The translations under genes were made by a program, and so were the position numbers. A DNA stretch of 64,000 nt from JAGXTF01 sp044224315 (GTDB taxonomy: Bacteria > Bacteroidota > Bacteroidia > NS11-12g > UBA955): the NCBI GenBank assembly GCA_044224315.1, contig JBGAKR010000003.1:62001-126000 (forward strand), written 5' to 3'. A model generated the notes under the pieces. The model saw nothing but the letters and a program-made list of their open reading frames with translations. It was not told where the DNA came from and searched no databases. Shown here in pieces: positions 43,655-54,500 of the stretch; position 1 is the first letter of the stretch; every line of letters starts with the position of its first letter.

Positions 43655-44935
43655 TTAACTGCGAACTATCAATTTTTGATTTTCTAATTCAATGGCTATC
43701 TCTTGCAATAACTCAATACGCATGCCACTTTCATTCGAAATTGAAACCAAATCGTGTGTTCCATCTGCCAAGTTTAGCAACCACATCATGGCGTCGATGT
43801 ATTCTGGATATTTTTGTTGGGCACCCAAGGTGGGGTATAATCCTCGTTTGCCCAACTGGGGCTCGCAATGGGGGTTGGTGCTGATAAATACCGGATTGGT
43901 TTCGAATAAATTAACCAATTTCATATACATATTTACCCCTGCTTCCATGGCTTCAAACGAAATGTAATTTTTGTTATCATCACTGGTATGGTATTGAGGA
44001 AAAACTTCGTACCGTGTGCGCATCAGTGATCCAACAGGTAAATTAAAACCGGGTGAACAAAATTGACGTTCATCGCTTCCGCCGGGCCAAAAATTTTCAA
44101 TGATGCAATCCACATTTTCGTTTTTCAGCAAGCGTTCGGCCATTCTATCAGCAATGGAATTTCCCATTCGGCTTCTTTTGTAAGTATAGGCCCCATCATC
44201 GCCCAAACAGGTGAGAACATAGCCCGCCAACATATTTTTTTTCAACGCATCATGCCGTTGCGACAAATAATTAATACTGCCAATGGTTTCTGGAATGAAT
44301 AAGAAACGGTAGGTATAGTGGTGATCTGGATTCTTCTTAAGCTCGCGGTATAGAAATGCGGTACAAAGCATTCCACTTAAAACATCGCTGGCCATAGAAG
44401 GATGGCAAATGTATGTACTGAAAAAAATCTCTTTTTCGGATTTACCAGGCAAAACTGCTTCACCCCAGGTCATGCTGCCCGCCTCATTTAAATTGCTGTC
44501 AATATACACTTCATATTCTGCATTTGGATTGAGGTTTAAAAGTTGATTATGCGAAATACAAAAACCCCAACGGCGTTTGTAATACGAAGTTAGATATGGG
44601 ATTACATGGGGCATTTCTGGCTTCGAATACAAATGCGCTTTTAATTCATTAAAATGTAGCTTTCCATTAAATGGTTCGCTGTACCCCAATAAATGCAAAT
44701 TATTCAGCCCAAAATCTATGATTTTATTTCCTGAGGCATCCTTCACCCAAGCCTCGCGTACATTCCATTCGGGAGGTACATTCCAATCGAAACAAGGCGT
44801 TCCGCTTGGGGTTTCAAAAATTTCAAGGTCTGCAATTTCTCCTAAAATAGAAAGGGTTTGGCGATTGCCATTTCCGGTTAAACTGCGGTTAATTGGCCAC
44901 AGCCGGTCGAAATATTTTTCAATTTCATTTTGCAT
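43655..44935 (-). CDS. DUF4910 aminopeptidase-like protein
   Basis: 426 residues of the DUF4910/M28-aminopeptidase-like family that occurs in surface-polysaccharide and secondary-metabolite loci. It opens DRLWPINRSLTGNGNRQTLS, the family hallmark. Metal-ligand candidates: STYICHPSMASDVLSG (HP...D), IPETIGSI (E), LTCLGDDGAY (D), and FPQYHTSDDNK (H). A winged-helix-like C-terminus follows (SNESGMRIELLQEIAIELEN). The ATG overlaps the upstream stop (TAATG). Last gene of the five-gene operon. Confidence 0.8.
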   Translation of the reverse strand: MQNEIEKYFDRLWPINRSLTGNGNRQTLSILGEIADLEIFETPSGTPCFDWNVPPEWNVREAWVKDASGNKIIDFGLNNLHLLGYSEPFNGKLHFNELKAHLYSKPEMPHVIPYLTSYYKRRWGFCISHNQLLNLNPNAEYEVYIDSNLNEAGSMTWGEAVLPGKSEKEIFFSTYICHPSMASDVLSGMLCTAFLYRELKKNPDHHYTYRFLFIPETIGSINYLSQRHDALKKNMLAGYVLTCLGDDGAYTYKRSRMGNSIADRMAERLLKNENVDCIIENFWPGGSDERQFCSPGFNLPVGSLMRTRYEVFPQYHTSDDNKNYISFEAMEAGVNMYMKLVNLFETNPVFISTNPHCEPQLGKRGLYPTLGAQQKYPEYIDAMMWLLNLADGTHDLVSISNESGMRIELLQEIAIELENQKLIVRS

Positions 44936-45768
44936 TATTCAAAGTCGCTTAGTTTAAACGGATGTCCGATTTGGCTTAATAATTCTTCAGCACGTTGGCG
45001 CGATTCTGGATTGAGAAAATACAAAGGATCTATCCTTAATTTCTCTTTCCAGAATGCATGTAATTTTGCCACAGGTAACAATAAAATGCGTGTGCGTTTT
45101 TCAGATAAATCCAACCAAATTCCGGATTTAATCAGGTCGGTTTTTAGCTTTTCCCAGTCATAATCTATATCTAACTGCATGGGGCGCACAATATGCGATA
45201 CAGCAATTGGAGAGGTTTTTCCATTGTGCTCCACAAGTGTACCATGAAAAACTTTTTCGTATCTGTAGGGTACCTTGGCTTCATTTTCGGCGTAATGCAA
45301 AAAACTAACGGCATCGAGCCCAGCCCCGTAAAAAAGAAGGTAGCCGTCTGTATCAATTAAATAATCCCACACACAGGGCGCTTGCCATGGATTGCGTGGC
45401 ATTGTATTTTGTATGTAGGGAATAGGGCCTGTGCCACAACAACTGTGCATGGGTATATCATCGCGCCACTGGGCTGCATGTTTGCGAAAATACTCGCTTA
45501 AATGTCCCATTTCGGATGGCGTTTCTGTAACATTATGCACTTGGGATCTTGGAAATTCCAGATTGAAAGCCGGAAAAAACAATTGGGCACCCATGGTAAT
45601 TTCCTGCAGCAATTCCAGATGAGCTTTGAGTAAGCCTTCGGTGCTGAATTTGGCTAATTTTACAGGAAATCCTTTAAGGATATCCGAATGCACAAAAAAT
45701 ACCCCACAATGTAGTTTGGCTATTTCGGCTTTTACAGTTTCGATATGTTGGGTATTGGCCAGGTACAT
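44935..45768 (-). CDS. AAC(3)-family N-acyltransferase-like protein
   Basis: 277 residues with the aminoglycoside 3-N-acetyltransferase plan: FFVHSDILKGF near the start, QLFFPAFNLEFPRSQ, TETPSEMGHLSEYFRKH, then DIPMHSCCGTGPIPYIQN where antibiotic AAC(3) enzymes have HSFAAVG. Presence beside an acyl-carrier protein suggests it moves an acyl group from carrier or CoA onto an amine, perhaps of a sugar; antibiotic resistance is less likely. Overlaps the next gene by TAATG. Confidence 0.78.
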   Translation of the reverse strand: MYLANTQHIETVKAEIAKLHCGVFFVHSDILKGFPVKLAKFSTEGLLKAHLELLQEITMGAQLFFPAFNLEFPRSQVHNVTETPSEMGHLSEYFRKHAAQWRDDIPMHSCCGTGPIPYIQNTMPRNPWQAPCVWDYLIDTDGYLLFYGAGLDAVSFLHYAENEAKVPYRYEKVFHGTLVEHNGKTSPIAVSHIVRPMQLDIDYDWEKLKTDLIKSGIWLDLSEKRTRILLLPVAKLHAFWKEKLRIDPLYFLNPESRQRAEELLSQIGHPFKLSDFE

Positions 45769-45773
45769 TTTTT

Positions 45774-46661
45774 CTATTGATTAAGCTCAGATAAATCAGC
45801 TTTACGGCCATCAAAATGCTTTATTTTTTCAATTTTAATGGCATAATCTGCAGTTCCGGCATATACACCCTCCGGAGTGCAAACAATTTCGCCCGCGCTG
45901 ATTTGCAATGAACTGGGCATAGCTTTTACAAGGATATACGAATTATTTTTGAAACTAAAAATTGGCGAATATGTAGGGCTAGAAAATGGTTCATAGTTGG
46001 CTGCACGAATAAAATTTAGTAAAGTTTTTGAATTCCAGTTCCAATCTATATGTCCATCCAAAGCCATTTTATGGGTAAATAATTTTCTTCGGGTTAAATC
46101 TTGCTGAATGCTTGGGATTTTATGGTTATCGGAAATGGCCTGAATAGCCTTTTTTACCAGCAGGGTGCCCTCAGTAATGCATTTTAAAAATAAACTTAAT
46201 CCGGTATCGGTTTCTGCAATATCAAACAGGGTTTGGTAGGCAATATCGCCGGTATCCACGCCAGGTTCCATATGATGTAAGGTAACGCCAAATTTGGTTT
46301 CACCATTGCGAATGGCCCATTGATGGGTATGTAATCCTGCATATTCGGGCAATTTACCCGGGTGTAAATTCAAGGCTCCCTCGCCTGCGATATTTAAAAT
46401 ACGTGAAGGAATAATTACAATGCTATTAACACTTAGAAGCCAATCGGGATGAAGGTTTTGGATGATATTAAGTCCATTCTCTGTTTTTATTTCTGAGGCC
46501 GGATACCAGGGTATATTATTTTTTACACACCATTTTATGGATGCAGAATCGGTTTTTTCATCCAAAAAAACCGCCAGTAATTCAATAGCGGAAATACCTT
46601 CAAATAGGGGAAGCGTTTTTTGCAATGGGGTAGAGGAGCCAATAATTACAAAACGCTTCAT
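45774..46661 (-). CDS. Formyltransferase (methionyl-tRNA formyltransferase fold)
   Basis: 295 residues. Formyltetrahydrofolate-dependent formyltransferase core: NLHPGKLPEYAGLHTHQWAI and LHHMEPGVDTGDI. The catalytic triad Asn98, His100 and Asp136 is present. The C-terminal ~95 residues form a small beta domain with IDWNWNSKTLLNFIRAANYE, as in ArnA/PurN-like or sugar formyltransferases. Operon context points to formylation of an amino sugar or carrier-bound amino acid, not initiator tRNA. Five bp before the next gene. Confidence 0.85.
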   Translation of the reverse strand: MKRFVIIGSSTPLQKTLPLFEGISAIELLAVFLDEKTDSASIKWCVKNNIPWYPASEIKTENGLNIIQNLHPDWLLSVNSIVIIPSRILNIAGEGALNLHPGKLPEYAGLHTHQWAIRNGETKFGVTLHHMEPGVDTGDIAYQTLFDIAETDTGLSLFLKCITEGTLLVKKAIQAISDNHKIPSIQQDLTRRKLFTHKMALDGHIDWNWNSKTLLNFIRAANYEPFSSPTYSPIFSFKNNSYILVKAMPSSLQISAGEIVCTPEGVYAGTADYAIKIEKIKHFDGRKADLSELNQ

Positions 46662-46668
46662 TTAAATT

Positions 46669-46929
46669 TTAATTATTTTTGGCAATAATATCAATCAGTT
46701 TTCCATATTGGGTAAACTCTTCGGGGTCTTCATCCGACAGGTCGATTTCAATGCCCAATTCCTCTTCCAAAGCGGCAATAAGCTGCAACAACCCCATTGA
46801 GTCGTACAATCCGCTTTCCAGTAAATTTAATTCGTATGTCAATTCAAAATCGGCAGGGTTTAATCCTTTTTCTGCACAATTTTCGAGTATTATTTTTTGT
46901 AGTGCGTTTTCGGCAGTTTCTTTATTCAT
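46669..46929 (-). CDS. Acyl/peptidyl carrier protein
   Basis: 86-residue carrier protein. Ser44 in LYDSMGLLQL is the phosphopantetheine site (DS-x-x-L). Acidic helix EEELGIEIDLSDEDPEEF is typical. ATG overlaps the stop of the adenylation enzyme as ATGA, so the two are made together and the carrier is presumably charged by it. Confidence 0.9.
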   Translation of the reverse strand: MNKETAENALQKIILENCAEKGLNPADFELTYELNLLESGLYDSMGLLQLIAALEEELGIEIDLSDEDPEEFTQYGKLIDIIAKNN

Positions 46930-48467
46930 TGCAGTGAAAGTGTTTGTGTGAGAGCGAGTTTATCAATTTTGCCGTTGCTGTTCAACGGAAATTCATTTAT
47001 ATAAATAATATCTTTTGGCACCATATAATCGGGTAAAAAATCGGTTAGTTTTTGTAAAATAATTTGCTTATTTATGGTACAATGCGAGGTAATAAAAGTA
47101 TAAATACTCTCTGCTATTCCATCATGCACCGGCCATGCCACTGAAAAAACCAGGTCTTCATTTGTGATTTCAGAAATTGCATGATTAATTTCTTCCAGTT
47201 CAATCCTATAACCTCTTATTTTTACCTGAAAATCTTTGCGGCTCACATAAAAAATATCACCCTCCGAATCTTTTTCCACCAGATCGCCGGTTTTATACCA
47301 GCGTTTATTTTCTTCATCCGTAACAAAAGATTCTACGGTTTTGGCTTCATTCTGCCAATACCCATCTGCCAATTGCGAACCACCCAACCATAGTTCTCCT
47401 GCATTATCAGGTAGGCCATGATCATTTACAATACGGGCCAGTTGGGTATTGAATATTTTACCAATACTTACAACTCCGTTCCTGCTTTTAATTTCACCCG
47501 GCTCATCGGGAAGTGTGTAATGAGAAATACCAATTGTGGCTTCGGTGGGTCCATATATATTCTCCGTTTTTTGGTAGCCTGTGGCTTCCTGCCATTTTTT
47601 TGCCACCGCTATGGGTAAGGGTTCGCCGCAAAATAATGATACACGCAGGGTAGGAAAAATACCGGGTTTCAGCATCCGGAATTTGTCCATAAACTGGGCC
47701 ACAGATGGAACGGAAAACCAAAATGTAAGCTCGTGTTCCCTGATAAATTTGCCTGGCCCCAATACCGTTTTTTCAGGAATTGCATACAAACAGGCACCGG
47801 CATTCCAGCACACAAACAAATCGTGTACACTTAAATCAAAAGTGAGATCGAATGTTTGAGAAAACCGGTCGTTTGAATCAGGCAAAAAACGCTGATGCAG
47901 GTATTGCACATAATCATTCACACTGCTGTGTTTAACAGGCACTCCTTTTGGAATTCCAGTGCTTCCGGAGGTGAAAAGTATATATGCGTATTCTGGGTAT
48001 GGTTTGTTTTCTGCCAAAGTAATTTCTTTGGGCTGAGTAATGCAATTAAAGCGAGAAGTGAGAGCCGGCGGAATTTCTTCAATTGCAGTCTGGTGAAAAT
48101 AGAGTGTTATTTTTTCTGGTAAAAAATCTGCACAGGCTTCAATTTCTGCCATACATTCTTTACCAACCACTATAATTTGTGACTGAGAAAGCGATACTAT
48201 TGAAGCATTGCGCTGGGCTGGAAATTTCGGGTTCAGAGGCACATAAGTACATCCGCTTTGCAGTATGCCCAAAACTCCTGCATAGGCAGTAATACTTTTA
48301 CTTGCAAAAAGGGCAATCCGGGCATTGGAATTCGTGCCTAAGACCTGCGATATACGGATAGATTCTGATAGTAATTCAGCATAACTATAGTATTTGCCCT
48401 CTACCCATAAAGCCTGATTTTGTGGGTTTAATTGCGCATTGCGGGCAAACAGGTCAAACAGATTCAT
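46926..48467 (-). CDS. Stand-alone adenylation enzyme (NRPS A-domain/DltA-like)
   Basis: 513-residue AMP-forming ligase. A3: YILFTSGSTGIPKGVPVKHS; A5: IYGPTEATIGISHY; A7-A8: WYKTGDLVEKDSEG and VKIRGYRIELEEI; A10: LNSNGKIDKLAL, with the catalytic Lys. No fused condensation or carrier domain, like DltA. It activates an amino acid or other carboxylate and loads the adjacent carrier protein; the substrate code was not resolved by eye. First gene of the operon; exact -7 box TAACTTTG 7 nt upstream. Confidence 0.9.
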   Translation of the reverse strand: MNLFDLFARNAQLNPQNQALWVEGKYYSYAELLSESIRISQVLGTNSNARIALFASKSITAYAGVLGILQSGCTYVPLNPKFPAQRNASIVSLSQSQIIVVGKECMAEIEACADFLPEKITLYFHQTAIEEIPPALTSRFNCITQPKEITLAENKPYPEYAYILFTSGSTGIPKGVPVKHSSVNDYVQYLHQRFLPDSNDRFSQTFDLTFDLSVHDLFVCWNAGACLYAIPEKTVLGPGKFIREHELTFWFSVPSVAQFMDKFRMLKPGIFPTLRVSLFCGEPLPIAVAKKWQEATGYQKTENIYGPTEATIGISHYTLPDEPGEIKSRNGVVSIGKIFNTQLARIVNDHGLPDNAGELWLGGSQLADGYWQNEAKTVESFVTDEENKRWYKTGDLVEKDSEGDIFYVSRKDFQVKIRGYRIELEEINHAISEITNEDLVFSVAWPVHDGIAESIYTFITSHCTINKQIILQKLTDFLPDYMVPKDIIYINEFPLNSNGKIDKLALTQTLSLQ

Positions 48468-48474
48468 CCGGCAA

Positions 48475-48482
48475 CAAAGTTA
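48475..48482 (-). promoter_or_regulatory. -7 box TAACTTTG of the adenylation-enzyme operon
   Basis: Exact TAnnTTTG on the minus strand, 7 nt before the ATG at 48467; -33 element weak. Confidence 0.5.
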
Positions 48483-48533
48483 AGATTCCTGAAAGTTTTT
48501 CGGGATACTTAATTATAAGTCTTATGTGTACAA

Positions 48534-48563
48534 AAAAGCCGGCAATATTCATTGCCGGCTTTT
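48534..48563 (-). terminator. Rho-independent terminator of the fibre gene
   Basis: AAAAAGCCGGCAAT (48534-48546 approx.) pairs with ATTGCCGGCTTTT (48551-48563) around ATTC. Confidence 0.85.
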
Positions 48564-48583
48564 AAGGTTAAATTCAGAGGTAA

Positions 48584-51500
48584 TTATCTTTCTGCCTGTG
48601 AGGGTGCAGGACTGGGCTGTGCAGTTTGCAAAGCCTTAACTGCTGTTTGCAGATCCTGGATCATTTTTAACTGTTCGGCAATCTGTTGTTTTTGATTGTT
48701 AATAATATCTTGTTGGGCTTGTATGGCTTTTAGGGCAACACCTGCAGGGTCTATAGTGCTTATAGATGTATTGTTAATACCTGTGTTAAACAGATTATAG
48801 AATTGCTGTGCCATTGGTCCGATATGGTACTCCTCAGTTCCGGTATATTTCCAGCGGGATATATCCAATTGCATTACCCGGTTTAATATGTCCTGGTTAT
48901 TTAGAGCTGTAATGTCAGATTTTAGGTTTACATCCGATGCATTTGTCCAGGTTCCTCCAGTGGTAAGATAGGCGCCATTCCCATTGCTCGCAGAAGAACC
49001 AACTTGCAATGCAATGCTTCCGGCAGAAAAAGATGATCGGCCAAAATACCAGCCAGTAACAGAAGTGTTTCCAAACGACATACGGTTGCTGCCGTCAACA
49101 GATGCACCATAGCCAATTGCAGATGCGTTCGATAAGTTTCCGGAACTCACATTTGATAACGCACCAATGGCGGTAAGGGTTGTACCTGTAGTGTTGGAAG
49201 TTAAGGTATTATAACCCACGGCAACATTATGAGTTCCGGTTGTAGTGGAAGAAAGGCTGTTATTTCCAAATGCCGAATTATAACCTCCTGAAGAGGCCGA
49301 ATATAGAGAGAATGCACCAACGGCGGTATTGGAAGTACCACTATTTGAAGATGGAGTTGAGCTTCCCATGAGTGCCTCATAACCCACTGCTACATTATAC
49401 ATGTAATTTCCAGTGGTTGAGTTATAAGCATAATACATAGCTTCATGGCCCACAGCTACACTTGCATTGCCACCCACATTGCTATATAATGCATTTCCAC
49501 CTAGCGCAACATTGTAATTACCGGTGGTATTGGATCTTAAAGTGGAAATACCAAATGCACTATTGAAAGAACCAGATGTATTGGCATACAACGATTGATA
49601 TCCGAAAACAGCATGTCCACCACCAGAATTATTAGTGTACAAGGCCTGATATCCTAAAACACTATTTGTACTACCTGTAGTATTGTTATATGCCGATTGA
49701 TAACCTACCGCAACATTGAGATTACCAGAAGTATTTGAGTATAATGAAGAAACACCCAGAGCTGAATTTCCGCTTGCTGTGTTGCTTCTGAGGGCTTCAC
49801 TTCCTACCGCAGTATTGTCTGTACCTGTAGTTTGCGAAAACAAAACCCTGTAACCAACCCCGGTATTGCGCGATCCGGTTGCCGATGTCAAGGCCTCAGT
49901 TCCTATAGCTGTAGAGTTTATGCCTGTTGAGTTAGAGGACAATGCAGCATAACCCACGGCTGTAATATTGGAGCCACTGGTAGTTGCATCGGCTGCTTTA
50001 GAACCTACGGCAGTATTGTTTTGACCCGAATTGTTGCTTATCAATGCATTAAAACCAAGAGCGGTATTGTCGTAGCCATAAGTGTTGGCATATAGGGCTT
50101 TGCTACCCACGGCCACGTTGCGAATAGATTCATGTGAAAATGCACCACCCGTTCCATTATAATACAGAGCACTATCTCCAATGGCAATGTTGTTGCTTTT
50201 TACATCGCTGTAATACAATGCTCTTATACCGATGGCTACATTACCCGATCCGGTGGTATTGTTTTTTAATGCTTCAAAGCCCGATGCTGCATTGTTTTTA
50301 CCAGATGTATTTGAATACATGGCAAAACTACCCTCAGCGGTATTGTAACTACCTGTTGAATTGTTATAAAGAACCTGGAAACCGGCACCCGTATTGTCTT
50401 GGGCAGTACTGGTATTCTGCATCCCACCCGAACCTGTAACTGTATTTTGTGATCCGCTTGTATTGTTTGTAAGCGCATTATAACCAAGTCCGGTATTATT
50501 GTTACCGGTGGGTTTACTTAAGGCACTGCTACCAACAGCCGTATTTTGTGAAGCCGTAGTTGAGGCTAGCATGGTAGAAGTACCTACTGCTGTGTTGTTG
50601 TTGCCGGTTGTAAGTCCATAGCCCGCCTGTAAACCCAAGGTGGTATTGTTTCCACCTGTGGTATTGTTTTGCATGGCATATGCGCCTACTGCTGTATTAC
50701 TGCTACCCGATGTGTTGTTTTGTAAAGCACTTGCACCAATGGCTACAATATTGGAACCTGTGGTAAGGTAATATCCTGCAGAATTACCCACTGCAGTATT
50801 GGCTATACCTGAAGTAACAGAGTATAACGAATTTGCACCAATGGCAGTATTTACATATCCGGTGGTATTGTTGTTTAATGCGCTAAATCCAACTGCAGTG
50901 TTTGCCACACCGGTTGTATTGTTCATTAATGCCTGAAATCCAACACCTACACTTCCGTCACCACTTGTATTGGAGTACAAACTTCTGTAACCAAATGCAG
51001 TATTATACCCCACCGTATTTGAGCCATACAATGATTGTACACCCATTGCAGTGTTATAAGGTGAGGTGGTGCTGTTATACAAGGCCTGGTATCCTACCGC
51101 TGAATTGTTATTACCGGTAGAGTTATTTCCCAATGCTGAATATCCAATCCCAGTGTTATTTCCACCAGTGCTTGTTTGGTTCAAAGAGTAAGCACCCATC
51201 GCAGTATTGTATGATGATCCACTGCTTGCCGCCAAACTATAATAGCCAAATGACGCGTTATACTGTCCGGTAGAATTCGATACGGATGCGCCCAATCCCA
51301 TAGCCGTATTATATGAGCCGGTGGTATTGTTTCTTAAAGCCTGAAATCCTGCTGCCGTATTATCCTGACCAGTAGAATTGAGTGTCAATGCCTCATAGCC
51401 CAATGCAACGTTTTCAATTCCGGTTGTATTAGATGAAAGGGCATAATAACCAACGGCCGTCATTCCACTGGATTTGTTGTAGTACAATGCATTTGCCCCA

Positions 51501-54500
51501 AAACCTGTATTATAGTTGCCATTGCTATTAAAAAATCCGGCATAACTACCAGCCAAGGTATTGCCACCACCGCTGGTATCATAATAGCCGGCATTGTAAC
51601 CAATATTCACGTTATTGCTACCTTGGGTATTTGCATATCCCGCCCATGAACCCACCGATAGATTGTAATTACCGGTTTTATTGCCATACATAGCGTAGTA
51701 ACCCATGGTAGTGTTATAATTACCGGTTCTGTTATTCCCCAAGGCTGAGTTGCCGACAGCAATATTATTTCCGCCGGTTGTATTTCTGTACAAGGATGAA
51801 TGCCCCATCGCAAAGTTTTCGGTACCAGTGGTATTGTAGAACAATGCAGCATAGCCAATTGCAATATTGTAATAACCCGTTGTATTACTATTCAATGCTT
51901 CGCTACCTATACTGTAGTTGTAGGTTCCGGTAGTGTTTGCAGATAAAGAATTATTTCCAATGGCGATATTATAGGCACCGGTTGAATTGGAATATAAAGT
52001 GGCGGAGCCAATTGCAATATTTTCAAATCCGGAAGTATTGCTGTTTAAAGCACTATATCCAATTACAGTATTTAAATATCCTGTGGTATTGTTTACCATG
52101 CTTTGCGCACCAATCGCAGTATTGTAATAGCCTGATGTAGTTGAATTCTGTGCATTATACCCAATTGCGGTATTATAACTACCTGATGTGTTGGACGATA
52201 ATGCACTTGCACCTAGTGCAGAATTATAGCTAGAAGTTGTGGCAGTGGTTAAGGAGTTATATCCAATTGCAGTATTATAATTTCCGGATGTCAGCGAACT
52301 CATGGCTTCACTGCCTATGGCTGTATTTTGACTACCGTTGGTTACATCCCGCATCGACCTGTTACCTACGCTTGTATTGTAATTAGCTCCTGAAGGGGAT
52401 ACCTGAGATTTAAACCCGATGGCAGTGCTGTAAGTAGCTGTTCCGGATAAAGTTCTAAATCCGAATCCTGTATTAAGAGACACGCTGTCAATAATACCCG
52501 ATTTTACATTATTACGTTTAAATATCAGATTTTGATCATCGGTAGTTCCAATAAAATTATTGGAAGTGGTTCCGCTATTGCCACTGGTTTTCCATGCATA
52601 GGCATTCAAAGGCAGTTTAATTTTGCCCCCGTTTTGGCTCAGTGATAAACTATCATTGCTGAAACTGATGGTTTGTAATTCGTTGGTAGACGATGAATCA
52701 TTTAAAAATACAGTACCACCGCCCTGGTTTAGGATTATTCTGCCACCTGTTTTTGTTAAACTCTGTAATTCGTTGGTAGACGATGAATCGTTTAAAAATA
52801 CAGTACCACCGCCCTGGTTTAGGGTTATTCTGCCACCTGATTTAGAAATGGTTTGCAACTCGTTCGTTCCGCTTGAGTCGTTTAAAACCACATTGCCACC
52901 GCCATTGCTAAGGGTAATTCGCCCTTTGCCGCTGCTAATGCTCAGGCTTTGCAACTCATTGCTGTTGCTACTGTCCTGGTCTGCAGTATTAAAGGTGATT
53001 GAATTTCCACTGCTAATGCTGATTTTGGTGCTGTTACCGGATTTGGTTAATGACAAACTTTGAATTTCATTGCTGGTGCTGCTATCGGCATCCGCTACTG
53101 AAAAACTACCACCTCCCTGGCTCAGTGTAACGGTATTGCCCGATTTTGAAATGGTTTGCAATTCGTTGGTAGAGGAGGAGTCGTTTAGGAAAACGGTGCC
53201 TCCACCTTGGTTTAAGGATATCCTACCCCCTGTTTTAGAAAGGGTTTGAAGCTCATTGGTTCCGCTTGAATCATTTAATACCACATTGCCGCCGCCGTTA
53301 CTAAGGGTAATACGACCCTTGCCACTGCTGATGGCCAGGGATTGTAACTCATTGCTGGCCGAAGAATCGGGAAGGTTAATGCTTCCTCCACCTTTTGACA
53401 ATGAAACCGTGCCATTGCTGCGACTAAGGGTTTGAATCTCATTGCTGGTGCTGGAGTCACCGTCGGCTATTGATACGCTGCCACCACCCTGACTGAGGGT
53501 TAATATATTGCCACTTTTGCTGATGGCTTGCAATTCGTTATTCGACGATGAATCGTTTAAAAACAATGTTCCACCGCCCTGGTTGAGGGTAATACGCCCA
53601 CCGTTTTTGCTCAATGTTTGTAGCTCATTGCTGGCCGATGAGTCGGGCAGATTGATGTTTCCCCCGCCTTTGCTGAGGCTTACTGTGCCATTGCTGCGGC
53701 TCAGTGTTTGTATTTCGTTGCTGGTGCTGCTATCGGCATCAGAAGTGTTAAAAGTAACCGATCCGCCACCCTGGCTTAAAATAAGCGTTTTACTGCTGCC
53801 TGTTTGCGACATGGATATACTTTGAAGCTCGTTATTGGCCGAAGAGTCGGGCAGGGAAACAGTTCCACCCCCTTGATTGAGGCTAATACGGCCCCCATTG
53901 CGGCTTAGGGTTTGTAATTCGTTACTTGGATTTGCATCGGCATCATCGATGTTGATCGTGGCTGGAACCCATGCTGTTCCATTCCATTTCAAAACCTGTC
54001 CATTGGTGGCGCCTTGTTGGGCCAAACCTACAGGGTTACTGCTGGTTCCATTGCCTTTCAGGGTTGCGTCAGTATCAATCGTACTGTCAATCCAGCCAGG
54101 AACCCATGCGGTTCCATTCCACTTAAGTACCTGGCCATTGCTGGCGCCGCCACTGTTTATCTGGGAGGGCGCAACGCCACCTAAAAGCGCTGTAGCATTG
54201 GTTGCCGTATCGGCTTTCTTTGCCTGGTTGGCATACAAAGCATACGGAACGCTAAGCAACTGAAAAGTGCCCATATCTGTAAAGCTGGTTCCACCCGATA
54301 CATCAATTTCAACTTTCAGAAATTTGGGATTTGCGCCCCAGTTGATATTTGTGAAACTATTGAGCACAACAGACCCTGCACCAATATTGATTGTAAACAA
54401 GCCAAACTGATTGGTAGTAGCACCGTGGCGTTCGCGATACAATACAGTTCCGCCTGCCGAATTATCGATTACAGATATTTGAAGAGAAATGCTCTGATTA

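Noticed and set aside
44935..45768. AAC(3)-like gene as an aminoglycoside resistance gene
   Set aside because: Operon context (adenylation enzyme, carrier, formyltransferase) and the altered HSCCG segment favour a biosynthetic acyltransferase.
48930..53925. Regular repeats that at first look CRISPR-like
   Set aside because: Repeat units are contiguous, in frame and diverged, with no unique spacers of constant length and no cas gene. They encode protein repeats.
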